Positions 49,217 through 57,254 of a stretch of 64,000 bases of DNA are shown here, piece after piece (position 1 is the first letter of the stretch; every line of letters starts with the position of its first letter). Below the pieces are notes generated by a model, which worked only from the letters and a program-made list of their open reading frames with translations, did no database searches and was not told the origin of the DNA. Both the position numbers and the translations under genes were made by a program. The DNA is from UBA4644 sp900555855. GTDB taxonomy: Bacteria; Bacillota; Clostridia; Oscillospirales; Butyricicoccaceae. The stretch is taken from assembly GCA_052289195.1 (NCBI GenBank), contig DAWAJD010000003.1, forward strand, positions 1 to 64,000. Direction: 5' to 3'.

Positions 49217-49462
49217 TCAATCCGAAATGACGACCGAAATGTGCTTGTCTTCCCGCAGGCCCATGGCCTTGATGAGGGTCCGGATCTCTTTTGCGATCCG
49301 GCCGTTGCGGCCAATGACGCGGCCCATATCCTCCGCCGCCACACTGAGCTGCAGGGTAATAGCGCTGCCGGATTCCTGGACCTCCACCCGGATCTCCTCC
49401 GGATGTTCTACCAGGCTGCCGACAACATAGGTCAGCATCTCTTTGACGCCGGTAGTGTCCAT
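49217..49462 (-). CDS. khpA: KH-domain RNA-binding protein KhpA
   Basis: 81 residues with the GRVIGRNGR (GxxG) loop at about residues 48-56. KhpA pairs with KhpB/EloR and affects cell elongation and RNA regulation. It follows rpsP by 3 bases. In most Firmicutes rimM, trmD and rplS come next, but here the operon ends after this gene. Confidence 0.93.
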   Translation of the reverse strand: MDTTGVKEMLTYVVGSLVEHPEEIRVEVQESGSAITLQLSVAAEDMGRVIGRNGRIAKEIRTLIKAMGLREDKHISVVISD

Positions 49463-49465
49463 AGC

Positions 49466-49705
49466 TTACAGGACCCCAGCCTTTTTGAGCAGGATGCGGA
49501 CGGTATCGGTGGGCTGTGCGCCATCGGCGATCCACTTCTTGGCGCTCTCGGCATTGACCGTGATCTCGGCAGGCTCCTTCAGGGGATTATAGGTGCCCAG
49601 CTCCTCGATGAAGCGGCCATCGCGGGGATAACGGGAATCCGCCACCACGATACGATAGAAAGGAGCCTTCTTGGCGCCCATTCTTCTCAGTCTGATTTTA
49701 ACCAT
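49466..49705 (-). CDS. rpsP: 30S ribosomal protein S16
   Basis: 79 residues, complete family pattern (MVKIRLRRMGAKKAPFYRIV at the start, VADSRYPRDGRFIEELG). Binds 16S rRNA during assembly of the small subunit. Start ATG 49705 with GGAGGTG upstream; the extra six codons before it are not likely. Followed by khpA. Confidence 0.97.
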   Translation of the reverse strand: MVKIRLRRMGAKKAPFYRIVVADSRYPRDGRFIEELGTYNPLKEPAEITVNAESAKKWIADGAQPTDTVRILLKKAGVL

Positions 49706-49760
49706 ACTGCTTTTCACCTCCATAATGTTGTCGATCTATTTTGAGTTTTTACTCACAAAA

Positions 49761-51101
49761 TCAATAGGGGAACTTGAAGCCGCTGCGCTTCATCTTCTTT
49801 GCGGCGCCCGGGCCGGAGAAGCGCTTCATCATCTGCTGCATCTGGTCAAACTGCTTCAGCAGGCGGTTCACATCCTCGATCTTCAGGCCGCAGCCGGCGG
49901 CAATGCGCTTTTTGCGGCTGTATTTGATGATATCCGGGTTATCCCGCTCCTTGGGCGTCATGGACTGGATGATGGCCTCCAGATGGGAAAAGGCCTTTTC
50001 GTCGATCTTTGCGTTGGCCAGCGCCTTCCGGTCCATGCCGGGGATCATGCCCATCAGATCCTGCATATTGCCCATGTTTTTCAGCTGCTTCAGCTGGTCC
50101 AGAAAATCCGTCAGGGTCATCTTGCCCTTGCGCATCTTGGCTTCCAGCTGGGCCGCCTGCTTTTCGTCAAAGGCGTCCTGCGCCTTTTCCACCAGCGTGA
50201 GCACATCGCCCATGCCCAAAATGCGGGAAGCCATCCGGTCGGGGTAGAAGGGCTCGATGGCGTCCAGCTTTTCGCCCATGCCCACGAACTTGATGGGCTT
50301 GCCGGTGACGGCCCGGATGGAAAGCGCCGCGCCGCCGCGGGCATCGCCGTCCAGCTTGGTCATCAATACAGAATCAATGCCCAGCGCATCGTTGAAGGCT
50401 GAGGCCGCGTTGACGGCGTCCTGACCGGTCATGCCGTCTACCACCAGCATGATCTCGTGGGGCTTGACGGCGGCCTTGATATTCTTCAGCTCGTCCATCA
50501 GCACCTCGTCGATGTGCAGACGGCCGGCGGTATCGATAAAGAGCATATCGTTGCCATGCTCCCGGGCGTGGGCAAAGGCGTTCTGCGCGATCTGCACCGG
50601 ATCGCCCTGGCCCTCCTCATAGACCGGGATATTCAGCTGACCGCCCACCACCTTCAGCTGCTGGATGGCGGCAGGACGGTAAACATCGCAGGCGCACAGC
50701 AACGGACGGCGGCCTTCCTTCTTTTTGAAGTAGCCGGCTAGCTTGGCGATATTGGTGGTCTTACCGGCGCCCTGCAGGCCCACGAACATGATCACCGTGG
50801 GCGGACGGTTGGCCATATGGACCCTGCTCTGGCTGCCGCCCATCAGGGCGCACAGCTCGTCGTTGACGATCTTGACCACCTGCTGTGCCGGGGTCAGGCT
50901 CTCCAGAATGTCTGCGCCGATGGCCTTTTCCGTCACATCGCTGACGAACTTCCGGACGACCTTGAAGTTGACATCGGCCTCCAGCAGCGCGAGCTTGACC
51001 TCGCGCATGGCCTCCTTCACATCGTTTTCGCTGAGCCGGCCCTTAGAGCGCAGCTTTTTAAATACATGATTAAGTTTTTCGCTCAAGCCCTCAAACGCCA
51101 T
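49761..51101 (-). CDS. ffh: Signal recognition particle protein Ffh
   Basis: 446 residues: N domain, GTPase domain with GLQGAGKTTNIAKLA (about 108-122), the DTAGRLHID switch, TKLDGDARGG, and the Met-rich M domain (about 300-430; GMIPGMDR, QMMKRFSG). With SRP RNA it targets membrane proteins to the translocon. It lies 13 bases behind ylxM. The SRP RNA gene was not found in the window. Confidence 0.97.
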   Translation of the reverse strand: MAFEGLSEKLNHVFKKLRSKGRLSENDVKEAMREVKLALLEADVNFKVVRKFVSDVTEKAIGADILESLTPAQQVVKIVNDELCALMGGSQSRVHMANRPPTVIMFVGLQGAGKTTNIAKLAGYFKKKEGRRPLLCACDVYRPAAIQQLKVVGGQLNIPVYEEGQGDPVQIAQNAFAHAREHGNDMLFIDTAGRLHIDEVLMDELKNIKAAVKPHEIMLVVDGMTGQDAVNAASAFNDALGIDSVLMTKLDGDARGGAALSIRAVTGKPIKFVGMGEKLDAIEPFYPDRMASRILGMGDVLTLVEKAQDAFDEKQAAQLEAKMRKGKMTLTDFLDQLKQLKNMGNMQDLMGMIPGMDRKALANAKIDEKAFSHLEAIIQSMTPKERDNPDIIKYSRKKRIAAGCGLKIEDVNRLLKQFDQMQQMMKRFSGPGAAKKMKRSGFKFPY

Positions 51102-51114
51102 GGCGGCTCCTTCC

Positions 51115-51474
51115 TCAGTTCATTTCTTCCGTCAGCTTCAGGATACGGTCTACATTTTTGGCGATCTCAAAGTTGCGCAGGCCGGCGTTCACTTGGGCGA
51201 TATACGCGGCGGCCTGACGGATCTCCTCCAAGCGGCTCTCATAGCCGGAATATTTCTTCACCAGGCCCAGCTTGTCTTCCGTGTCCCGCAGGACGGTCTC
51301 CGCCCGGACGATCGCGTCCCGTACGCCCTGGCGGGAAATGCCGGCGTGCTCGGAGATCTCCGTCAGGGAAAGATCCTCATTATAATAAAGATCAAAAAGC
51401 TCCTTCTGCTTTTCCGTCAGCAGATCGCCGTAAAAATCAAACAGCATGGACATATGGAAGGTATCGCTTTTCAT
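51115..51474 (-). CDS. ylxM: YlxM-like helix-turn-helix protein
   Basis: 119 residues. The sigma-70 region-4-like helix-turn-helix (LSLTEISEHAGISRQGVRDAI) is typical of YlxM, which stands upstream of ffh and stimulates the SRP GTPase in Streptococcus. A 22-bp palindrome and a promoter lie just upstream. Probably translated with ffh (13-base gap). Confidence 0.92.
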   Translation of the reverse strand: MKSDTFHMSMLFDFYGDLLTEKQKELFDLYYNEDLSLTEISEHAGISRQGVRDAIVRAETVLRDTEDKLGLVKKYSGYESRLEEIRQAAAYIAQVNAGLRNFEIAKNVDRILKLTEEMN

Positions 51475-51490
51475 CTCTTTCCCTTCTTTC

Positions 51491-51512
51491 TGTAAAGTAT
51501 ATATACTTTACA
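51491..51512. repeat. Perfect 22-bp palindrome in the ylxM leader
   Basis: TGTAAAGTATA and its exact complement, 22 bases without a loop. It lies between the -10 (51522-51527) and the ylxM start, so it covers about +3 to +24 of the transcript. It could be a repressor operator or a 5'-end hairpin. Confidence 0.9.
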
Positions 51513-51521
51513 CAATTACAT

Positions 51522-51550
51522 ATAATACCGTATGTTGGGCGACTTGTCAA
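51522..51550 (-). promoter_or_regulatory. Promoter of ylxM-ffh-rpsP-khpA
   Basis: Minus strand TTGACA (51545-51550), 17-bp spacer, TATTAT (51522-51527). Confidence 0.85.
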
Positions 51551-51620
51551 GATGAAAATCCCTGTTTCCGGCGATTTCCGCCAGAAAATCGTAAATTTTT
51601 TGCTCAGCAGCCCCTCCCAC

Positions 51621-51649
51621 TTGCATTTTTCCCCGGGCCGGACTAAACT
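51621..51649 (+). promoter_or_regulatory. Promoter of the downstream membrane-protein gene
   Basis: TTGCAT (51621-51626), 17-bp spacer, TAAACT (51644-51649). Divergent from the ylxM promoter. Confidence 0.6.
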
Positions 51650-51689
51650 GACAGATAGTAACCTGTCGAAAAGAAGGAAGGTCTCGCTG

Positions 51690-52229
51690 TTGGAACGCTT
51701 TTACGATATTCTTTGCTGCCAGTCGCCCGGTCTGTTTCTGGCGGCGCTGGCGCTGCTGCTCCGCTTTTTTACCCTGCGGAAGACGCATAAGCTCCGGAGC
51801 GGCGCTGCCTTGGCCGGTGCAATGCTTTTTCTGGCCGGCGGCGTTGGACTATACTTTTACGGAATGTACCGCGAGCTGTTTACCATCCGGGACTTTTTCC
51901 GGCTCCGTCCCGCCGGATGGGCAGGGCTGGGCGTTGTGCTGGCGGTGATCCTGCTGCTGCTGTTCAATGGCATGAAAAACCGGGCTTCCCGGAAGAAGCT
52001 GGCCCGAGCGGAGGCCCAGGCCCAGCAGGATAAGCAGGCCGCGCTGGAGCAGGCCGTGGAACAGACCATGCGCCAGACCCGGGACTGCGTTCGCCAGGAG
52101 GAGCAGCAAAGGCGGCTGGATCAGGCCCGGCAGCAGGCCCGACAGGACGCCGATGCCGCGCTGGGGCAGGATGCACCCATCTCCCTGACGCTGGAGCCAG
52201 AGCAGCGCCCGGACAAATCGAAGAAGTAA
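51690..52229 (+). CDS. Membrane protein with a Gln/Ala/Arg-rich coiled coil
   Basis: 179 residues: three hydrophobic helices (about 10-25, 35-55, 75-95), then a charged coiled coil (about 100-165) rich in Gln, Arg and Ala and an acidic C terminus. I recognise no family. The frame is open far upstream but that part has no start signal; TTG 51690 has AAGGAAGG upstream and the promoter above. A 94-base gap follows to padR. Possibly an envelope or stress protein, by structure only. Confidence 0.6.
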   Translation: MERFYDILCCQSPGLFLAALALLLRFFTLRKTHKLRSGAALAGAMLFLAGGVGLYFYGMYRELFTIRDFFRLRPAGWAGLGVVLAVILLLLFNGMKNRASRKKLARAEAQAQQDKQAALEQAVEQTMRQTRDCVRQEEQQRRLDQARQQARQDADAALGQDAPISLTLEPEQRPDKSKK

Positions 52230-52271
52230 GCCTCTTCCCGGCCCTTGGCCGGGATTTTTCTGTTTTCCCCC

Positions 52272-52300
52272 TTGACACACAGTACTATGTGATATATAGT
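52272..52300 (+). promoter_or_regulatory. Promoter of the padR-DUF1700 operon
   Basis: TTGACA (52272-52277), 17-bp spacer, TATAGT (52295-52300). Confidence 0.85.
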
Positions 52301-52306
52301 ATACTG
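52280..52306 (+). promoter_or_regulatory. Probable PadR operator
   Basis: An imperfect dyad (CAGTACTAT...ATATAGTATACTG) lies across the spacer and -10. PadR regulators of this size often bind AGTACTAT-type dyads at their own promoter, so this is likely self-repression. Confidence 0.7.
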
Positions 52307-52323
52307 TGACAGGAGGTATTGAA

Positions 52324-52638
52324 ATGGATGCTCAGCTAAAGCGTGGAATTCTGGAGATCTGCGTTCTCAAGGCGCTGCATCGCCAGGATTCTTACGGTTA
52401 TCAGATCATCAAGGATCTGGCCCCCTGGGTGACACTCTCGGAATCCACGCTCTATCCGATCCTGAAGCGCTGCGGCGCCGCCGGCTATGTGACGGAATAC
52501 ACCGTGGAGCACAGTAGCCGGCTCCGGAAATATTATCATCTGACGGACAAGGGCCGCGGGCGCATCGCGGATTTTCTGCAGGAATGGGACGAGGTCCTTC
52601 AGGCCTATCATTATATCAGAGGTGAAGATCATGAATAA
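52324..52638 (+). CDS. PadR-family transcription regulator
   Basis: 104 residues, winged helix with QDSYGYQIIKDLAPWVTLSE and STLYPILKRC. It has the size of the Firmicutes PadR group that controls cell-envelope genes. It overlaps the following DUF1700/DUF4097 gene by 8 bases, so the two are coupled. ATG 52324 lies 6 bases from AGGAGGT; the longer frame is not supported. Confidence 0.9.
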   Translation: MDAQLKRGILEICVLKALHRQDSYGYQIIKDLAPWVTLSESTLYPILKRCGAAGYVTEYTVEHSSRLRKYYHLTDKGRGRIADFLQEWDEVLQAYHYIRGEDHE

Positions 52639-53659
52639 GCACGAATTTATCGCCTGGCTGCGCAGCCGGCTTTCTGATGTTCCCCCGCAGGAGCTGGACC
52701 GGGTGGCGGGCTTTTATGCCAGCGCCATCGACGAGCGGGTGGAGGACGGTATGGATGAAGCAGAGGCCATCCATGCACTGGGCGAGCCGGAGGCTCTGCT
52801 GCAGGAGATCCGCTCCACGCTGCCGGAGCCTTATCGGACAGAACCTCGTCCTGCAGCGGCGCAGCCCGCCAAAAAGCCGCACAAGAGCATGCTGATCGCA
52901 GCCTGTGTGCTCATCGCCGTGGGCATTACGGGGGGCATCCTTGCCGTTGGCTCACTGCTGCTGCGGAGGCCTGTCAGCATCAGCTCTGCCGTTCTGACAA
53001 CCTCCAATGCCGCCATCCCGGATATGGAGGACAGTGCAGATAGCATCATCACACGGGACTCTGTCTCCGTGGGCACCTGCAGCTGGCCGAAGGCGCAGGT
53101 CTCCCGGCTTTCGGTTTGGCTTTCCGCCCAATCGCTGTTTCTGCAGTCCAGCGATGACGGGATGTTCTATGTTTCCCTGCCGGAGGATGGCAGCGTGGAA
53201 TCCTTTTTGCAGGAGGATGGCACCCTGCAGGTGCAGAGCGTGGAGGATCGTGCTGTTCGCGAATCCACCAGCGTGACCATTTTCCTGCCCAAGGGGACGG
53301 CTTTGGACGCCTATTGCGGCGCCGGAAATGTGGAGCTGTTCGGGCTGACGCTTTCCTCTGCGCAGGTGACCTGTGATGCAGGCAACATCTATCTCACGGA
53401 AACCACCGTCAAAGACAGCCTTTCCGCCTATGCCGGCTGCGGCAATATTTCTCTCGCCCGGCTGCTGGCCGGCGGCCCCATCGACCTGATCTGCGATGTG
53501 GGCAACATTGACGGCTGGCTGGAGGGCAGCATGAGCGACTATGCCATCCGCTGCTCCGTATCGCTGGGCCAAAGCTCCCTGCCGGAGCACACCGAGGGCA
53601 GGATCCCCCTGAATCTTTCCGTGGATGTTGGCAGCGTCGAGGTTTCCTTTGAATCCTGA
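52631..53659 (+). CDS. DUF1700/DUF4097 envelope protein
   Basis: 342 residues. The N-terminal DUF1700 part (1-85; GEPEALLQEIRSTL) precedes a membrane helix (about 90-110). The C-terminal part is a right-handed beta repeat (about 160-342) with the DUF4097 pattern: FLPKGTALDAYCGAGNVELFGL and LSLDVGSVEVSFES. The pair with PadR is widespread and thought to sense or repair envelope damage. Start ATG 52631 with AGAGGTG 6 bases away. Confidence 0.85.
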   Translation: MNKHEFIAWLRSRLSDVPPQELDRVAGFYASAIDERVEDGMDEAEAIHALGEPEALLQEIRSTLPEPYRTEPRPAAAQPAKKPHKSMLIAACVLIAVGITGGILAVGSLLLRRPVSISSAVLTTSNAAIPDMEDSADSIITRDSVSVGTCSWPKAQVSRLSVWLSAQSLFLQSSDDGMFYVSLPEDGSVESFLQEDGTLQVQSVEDRAVRESTSVTIFLPKGTALDAYCGAGNVELFGLTLSSAQVTCDAGNIYLTETTVKDSLSAYAGCGNISLARLLAGGPIDLICDVGNIDGWLEGSMSDYAIRCSVSLGQSSLPEHTEGRIPLNLSVDVGSVEVSFES

Positions 53660-53699
53660 GGGACGCTTCTGAAGATCCCGGAAGCCGGCAGGAAAGGGC

Positions 53700-53728
53700 T
53701 TGTGCCGGGCGGCGCTTTCTGTTATAAT
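53700..53728 (+). promoter_or_regulatory. Promoter of the CDP-alcohol phosphatidyltransferase gene
   Basis: TTGTGC (53700-53705), 17-bp spacer, TATAAT (53723-53728). Confidence 0.7.
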
Positions 53729-53757
53729 GGGGCAATATTGAGCAAGGAGGCCCTCCT

Positions 53758-54456
53758 ATGATCGGATTTTATGACTACACCGTCTGGCTCACCTATCTTT
53801 CCCTGCTGTCTGCCGGGACGGGCATCTATCTTTCGCTGGCCGGCGAGGGACACCCCTTCTGGGGCGTGTTCTGTCTGCTGCTCAGCGGCCTGTGCGACGC
53901 CTTTGACGGCAAGGTCGCCCACACGAAGCAAGACCGCACGCCCATGCAGTCCGGCTTTGGCATTCAGATCGATTCTCTGGCGGATGTGGTGGCCTTCGGC
54001 ATCCTCCCCGCCTGCATCGGCGCGGCGCTGGTGCGCCGTTCCACTATGCTGCACGACTTTTTCGGCCACTACGGCGGCCAGTGGCAGGGGATCCTGCTGC
54101 GGATCCTGATCTACGGCCTGCTGCTCTGGTATGCACTGGCGGCCATGATCCGCCTGGCCTATTACAATGTTACCGAGGAGGAGCGGCAGAAAACGGAGGG
54201 CGGCATCCGCACCTGGTATGTGGGTCTGCCCGTCAGTGCGGTGGCGGTGGTCTTCCCGGTGGTCACGGCGGCGCAGCTGGCCTTTTCCATCGACCTGGCC
54301 TGGCTCTATCTTCTGCTGACCGCCGTCTGCGGCTTTGCCTTTGTGGCGAAGATCCAGGTCCGCAAGCCCACGCTGAAGGGCAGCCTGCTGCTGGTGGCCA
54401 TCGGCGTTTTGGAATTCGCCCTGATGGCCCTGTTCCGCTGGATCGTGAACCGATAA
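53758..54456 (+). CDS. pssA: CDP-alcohol phosphatidyltransferase, probably phosphatidylserine synthase
   Basis: 232 residues with seven membrane helices and the family motif D-x-x-D-G-x-x-A-x...G-x-x-x-D-x-x-x-D (Asp47, Asp50, Gly51, Asp72, Asp76). The FGIQIDSLADVVAFG part is that of the PssA subgroup, which joins CDP-diacylglycerol and serine. The residue after the conserved Ala is His55, where the motif normally has Arg. Phosphatidylserine fits a membrane enzyme, but phosphatidylglycerophosphate synthase is not excluded. Own promoter; strong terminator behind it. No psd (decarboxylase) gene is next to it. Confidence 0.82.
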   Translation: MIGFYDYTVWLTYLSLLSAGTGIYLSLAGEGHPFWGVFCLLLSGLCDAFDGKVAHTKQDRTPMQSGFGIQIDSLADVVAFGILPACIGAALVRRSTMLHDFFGHYGGQWQGILLRILIYGLLLWYALAAMIRLAYYNVTEEERQKTEGGIRTWYVGLPVSAVAVVFPVVTAAQLAFSIDLAWLYLLLTAVCGFAFVAKIQVRKPTLKGSLLLVAIGVLEFALMALFRWIVNR

Positions 54457-54470
54457 GCCCTCTTCCCTGT

Positions 54471-54500
54471 GCGCTCCGCAAAAAGCGGAGCGCTTTTTTT
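54471..54500 (+). terminator. Terminator of the pssA gene
   Basis: GCGCTCCGC (54471-54479) pairs with GCGGAGCGC (54485-54493), loop AAAAA, then seven T. Confidence 0.9.
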
Positions 54501-54572
54501 GGCAAAAGACGGAACTTTCCTGCCGTTTCCCGGTCTAACAGGACAAACGACGAAAAAGAGAGGTGCTTTTCC

Positions 54573-55616
54573 ATGAAGAACTATGGCGCATGGTGCCGCG
54601 CGGCGCTGGCGCTGCTGCTGGCGCTGCTGGTGGCAGGCTGCGGGGCCTCGTCCTACAACGCAAGCACGAAGGATATGGCCGGCGATCTGTATTATGACAC
54701 CAACGCGGCCTCCAACGACAGCTGGAACGCAGAAAGCAGCAAGCCCTATGACCCCGCGCCCCAGGAGCCGGGCTACGGCGGCGTGGACAGCGACGCCCTG
54801 GACCCCATGAACGCCGCCCTGCCGGAGGGCGTCAAGATGATCTATTCCGCCAGTCTGACGCTGGAGACCACGGAATTTGACCAGGCGGTGCAGCAGCTGA
54901 GCCAGCTGGTGCAGGACTGCGGCGGCTGGGTGGAGAGCAGCCAGCTCTATAATTACAACAGCTACCGGGAGGCCGCCTATACCTTCCGCGTCCCGGCGGA
55001 GCAGTTTTCCCCCTTCTGCCAGCAGGCCGGGGAGCTCTGCACCCTGCGGGACATCCGGCGCAGCGGCGAGGATGTGAGCGAGCGCTATTACGACAGCGAA
55101 TCCCGTCTGGCCACCCAGCGCACCAAGCTGACCCGGCTCCAGGAGCTTCTGGCCAAGGCGGAAAATATGGAGGACATCATCACGCTGGAAAGCGCCATCT
55201 CCGAAACAGAGCTGGCCATCGAGCAGCTTACCGGGACCCTGCGGCATTATGATTCGCTGGTGGGCTATTCCACCGTCAATGTGGAGCTGCGGGAGGTCTA
55301 TAAGGTGACGGCCGCCGAGGAGCCCGCCATCGGCTTCTGGGCCAAGCTGGGCGCGGCCTTCCGGGCGGGCACCGGCTATTTCGTGGACGATCTGCAGGAT
55401 CTGGCGCTGGGCTTTGCCCGGGGCTGGGCCGGATGGCTGATCTTCTTCGCCGTCGCGGCGGCCGTGATCCTGCTGCTCCGCCGTTCCTTCCGCCGCCGGC
55501 GGGAGCGCCGGGGACAGGAGCCTCAGGCTCCGCGCCCCAGCCGCAGAAAGGCCAAGGCCGCCCCTGCCCAGCCGGCAGAGACGCAGGCTTCCGCGCAGCC
55601 GGAGGAAAAAGAATAA
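54573..55616 (+). CDS. DUF4349 lipoprotein
   Basis: 347 residues. Lipobox VAGC (Cys23). The DUF4349 region (about 90-260) has YSASLTLETTEFDQAVQQLS, then GGWVESSQLYNY and LREVYK, with a coiled-coil stretch ERYYDSESRLATQRTKLTRL. A membrane helix (about 290-310) and a basic C-terminal tail follow, so it spans the membrane as well as having a lipobox, unusual but common for this family. Role unknown; DUF4349 proteins are linked to envelope stress. Start ATG 54573 with AGAGAGGTG upstream. The frame opens earlier, without a site. Confidence 0.85.
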   Translation: MKNYGAWCRAALALLLALLVAGCGASSYNASTKDMAGDLYYDTNAASNDSWNAESSKPYDPAPQEPGYGGVDSDALDPMNAALPEGVKMIYSASLTLETTEFDQAVQQLSQLVQDCGGWVESSQLYNYNSYREAAYTFRVPAEQFSPFCQQAGELCTLRDIRRSGEDVSERYYDSESRLATQRTKLTRLQELLAKAENMEDIITLESAISETELAIEQLTGTLRHYDSLVGYSTVNVELREVYKVTAAEEPAIGFWAKLGAAFRAGTGYFVDDLQDLALGFARGWAGWLIFFAVAAAVILLLRRSFRRRRERRGQEPQAPRPSRRKAKAAPAQPAETQASAQPEEKE

Positions 55617-55621
55617 AAAAC

Positions 55622-55661
55622 ACAGCAGGGGCGCAGCAGATCGTGCCCCTGCTGTTTATTA
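55622..55661. terminator. Bidirectional terminator
   Basis: ACAGCAGGGGC (55622-55632) pairs with its complement (55645-55655). T-rich tails on both strands; it serves the DUF4349 gene and the convergent AlkZ-like gene. Confidence 0.85.
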
Positions 55662-55715
55662 TTCTCGCTGTTATGCGCTGCGCCCGCGGGCAGCAAGGCG
55701 TTTCGCGCTTTGTGC

Positions 55716-56756
55716 TCACGCCTGCTCCAGTTCTATCGCAAGGCCGGGAAAGAGCCGGTCTGCTTCCTCCCGGACGGCCTCCCGCTCCCGGGCGTCCAGC
55801 TGGCGAAACGCCGTCAGCTGCAGCGCCTTGGGCTGCAGCTTCCACCGGTCTGCCGTCACGCCCTGTATCAGCAGCGCCGGAAAGACCATGCCGGTGAGGT
55901 TAAAGATCCCCCGCAGATATTCCGGCGGCAGAAAGCAGCTGCGCCGCTTTTCATAGCCCAGCATCAGCGGATCGAAGCCCGCCAGCAGCCGGCAGGGCGG
56001 CAGCGGCCGGGCCGGCGCAGACAGCCCCAGAGAAAACAGCGTCTCTCCTTCCATCTGGTGCTGCTCCGCCGGAAGCTCCGCCAGCAGCGCCTTCAGCTCC
56101 CGCTGGGGCCAGCGGAAAAAATAGGCCATATCCGCCAGCGACGCCGGTCCATAGTGCCGCAGATAGCGCTCCAGAAGCAGCCGCCGCGCATCCGTCCGAG
56201 GCAGCGGGACAAAGTCCCCGCACCGGCGGTATCGGCGGTCTTTTTCTGCCGTGCCGCAGATCAGCCCCATCTCGGAAAGCTGGCGGATCACGCCGCCCCA
56301 GGCATGAAATACATGCGCTTCCTCCGCCGGGGTCATGCCCCGCTGCCGGCAGAGCTGCCGCAGGTCCTCCCGTGTCTGCGGGCCGGCGGCCAGCGCGTCG
56401 TAGACCATCTGCGCAAAAAAGACCGCCCGCTCCGGCGGCAGCGGCCGCCCATGGGCGCAGAGAAACGCATAGGTCTCAAAGGCGCAGACCTCCTCCGGAG
56501 CGCCGCGCCGATGGATCAGAAGCGGCAGATCCGCTTCCCGGATCAAATGCAGCGTGCCCCGCAGCGTCCAGGTGCGCACCGCCGGAAGCGCCGCAGGCAG
56601 CTCGCCGCTGCGCAGCCGCAGCCCATGGAGCGCGCAGGGATAGAGCTGGGCCTGCAGCCCGCAGAGGTCCGCCAACACTGCTTCCCGGGGCGCCGGCGCC
56701 AGAAGATGCTGCCCCTGCAGCCGCAGCAGACGAAGCTCCGGGGCCGAAAGCTTCAC
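55716..56756 (-). CDS. AlkZ-family DNA glycosylase (HTH_42, YcaQ-like)
   Basis: 346 residues. The QxQ motif sits in GLQAQLYP (Gln at about 35 and 37), and RTWTLRGTLHLI matches the conserved HTH_42 segment. AlkZ in Streptomyces opens interstrand crosslinks of the natural product azinomycin; the related YcaQ works in E. coli. Both QxQ glutamines and the surrounding residues are present, so the enzyme is probably active. It overlaps the DUF523 stop by 4 bases. Confidence 0.85.
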   Translation of the reverse strand: MKLSAPELRLLRLQGQHLLAPAPREAVLADLCGLQAQLYPCALHGLRLRSGELPAALPAVRTWTLRGTLHLIREADLPLLIHRRGAPEEVCAFETYAFLCAHGRPLPPERAVFFAQMVYDALAAGPQTREDLRQLCRQRGMTPAEEAHVFHAWGGVIRQLSEMGLICGTAEKDRRYRRCGDFVPLPRTDARRLLLERYLRHYGPASLADMAYFFRWPQRELKALLAELPAEQHQMEGETLFSLGLSAPARPLPPCRLLAGFDPLMLGYEKRRSCFLPPEYLRGIFNLTGMVFPALLIQGVTADRWKLQPKALQLTAFRQLDAREREAVREEADRLFPGLAIELEQA

Positions 56757-57193
56757 GCTTTTCCCTCCTCCAGCCGCTCCAGTTGGCTCTCCCCCAGTAC
56801 AGGGAGGCCATGAGCCTTCAGGCAGGCGGCGGCCACGCCGTCGCCGGAGATCAGCGTTTTGGAAAAGCTGCCGTCGTAGATCCGGCCGCTGCCGCAGGCG
56901 GGGCTGCGCTCCTTCAGAATGGCGGCATCGCAGGAAAACAGCTCCGCCAGACGGAGCGCTTCCGCCGCGCCCTTTTCATAGGCCGCAGTCACATCCCTGC
57001 CGTCCCGGGTCACCACCCGGTCTCCCCTGCGCTCCGCAGGGACCCGCGGCGTGGGCAAACCGCCCAGCTGCTCCGGGCAGACGGGGATCAGCGTATGCCC
57101 TTCCCGCAGGGCCAAAACGGCGGCGTTGGGCTTGGCGCAGCCATCGTAGCGGCAGCAAAGCCCCAGCAGGCAGGCGCTCACCAATAGCTTCAT
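56753..57193 (-). CDS. DUF523-family protein
   Basis: 146 residues, starting KLLVSACLLGLCCRYDG, with SPACGSGRIYDGSF in the middle. DUF523 proteins have conserved cysteines (Cys8, Cys13/14, and one in SPACG), suggesting metal or iron-sulfur binding; no role is settled. The start is ATG 57193 with AAGGAGCC upstream. It is in an operon with the glycosylase gene. Confidence 0.88.
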   Translation of the reverse strand: MKLLVSACLLGLCCRYDGCAKPNAAVLALREGHTLIPVCPEQLGGLPTPRVPAERRGDRVVTRDGRDVTAAYEKGAAEALRLAELFSCDAAILKERSPACGSGRIYDGSFSKTLISGDGVAAACLKAHGLPVLGESQLERLEEGKA

Positions 57194-57212
57194 AAAGGCT
57201 CCTTTCCCATAG

Positions 57213-57244
57213 AAAAAATCGCCGTGGGAAAGCCCCACGGCGAT
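57213..57244 (-). terminator. Terminator of infC-rpmI-rplT
   Basis: An 11-base stem (57218-57228 with 57234-57244); on the minus strand it is followed by six T. It lies 11 bases behind the rplT stop. Confidence 0.88.
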
Positions 57245-57254
57245 CGGTCGTTTT

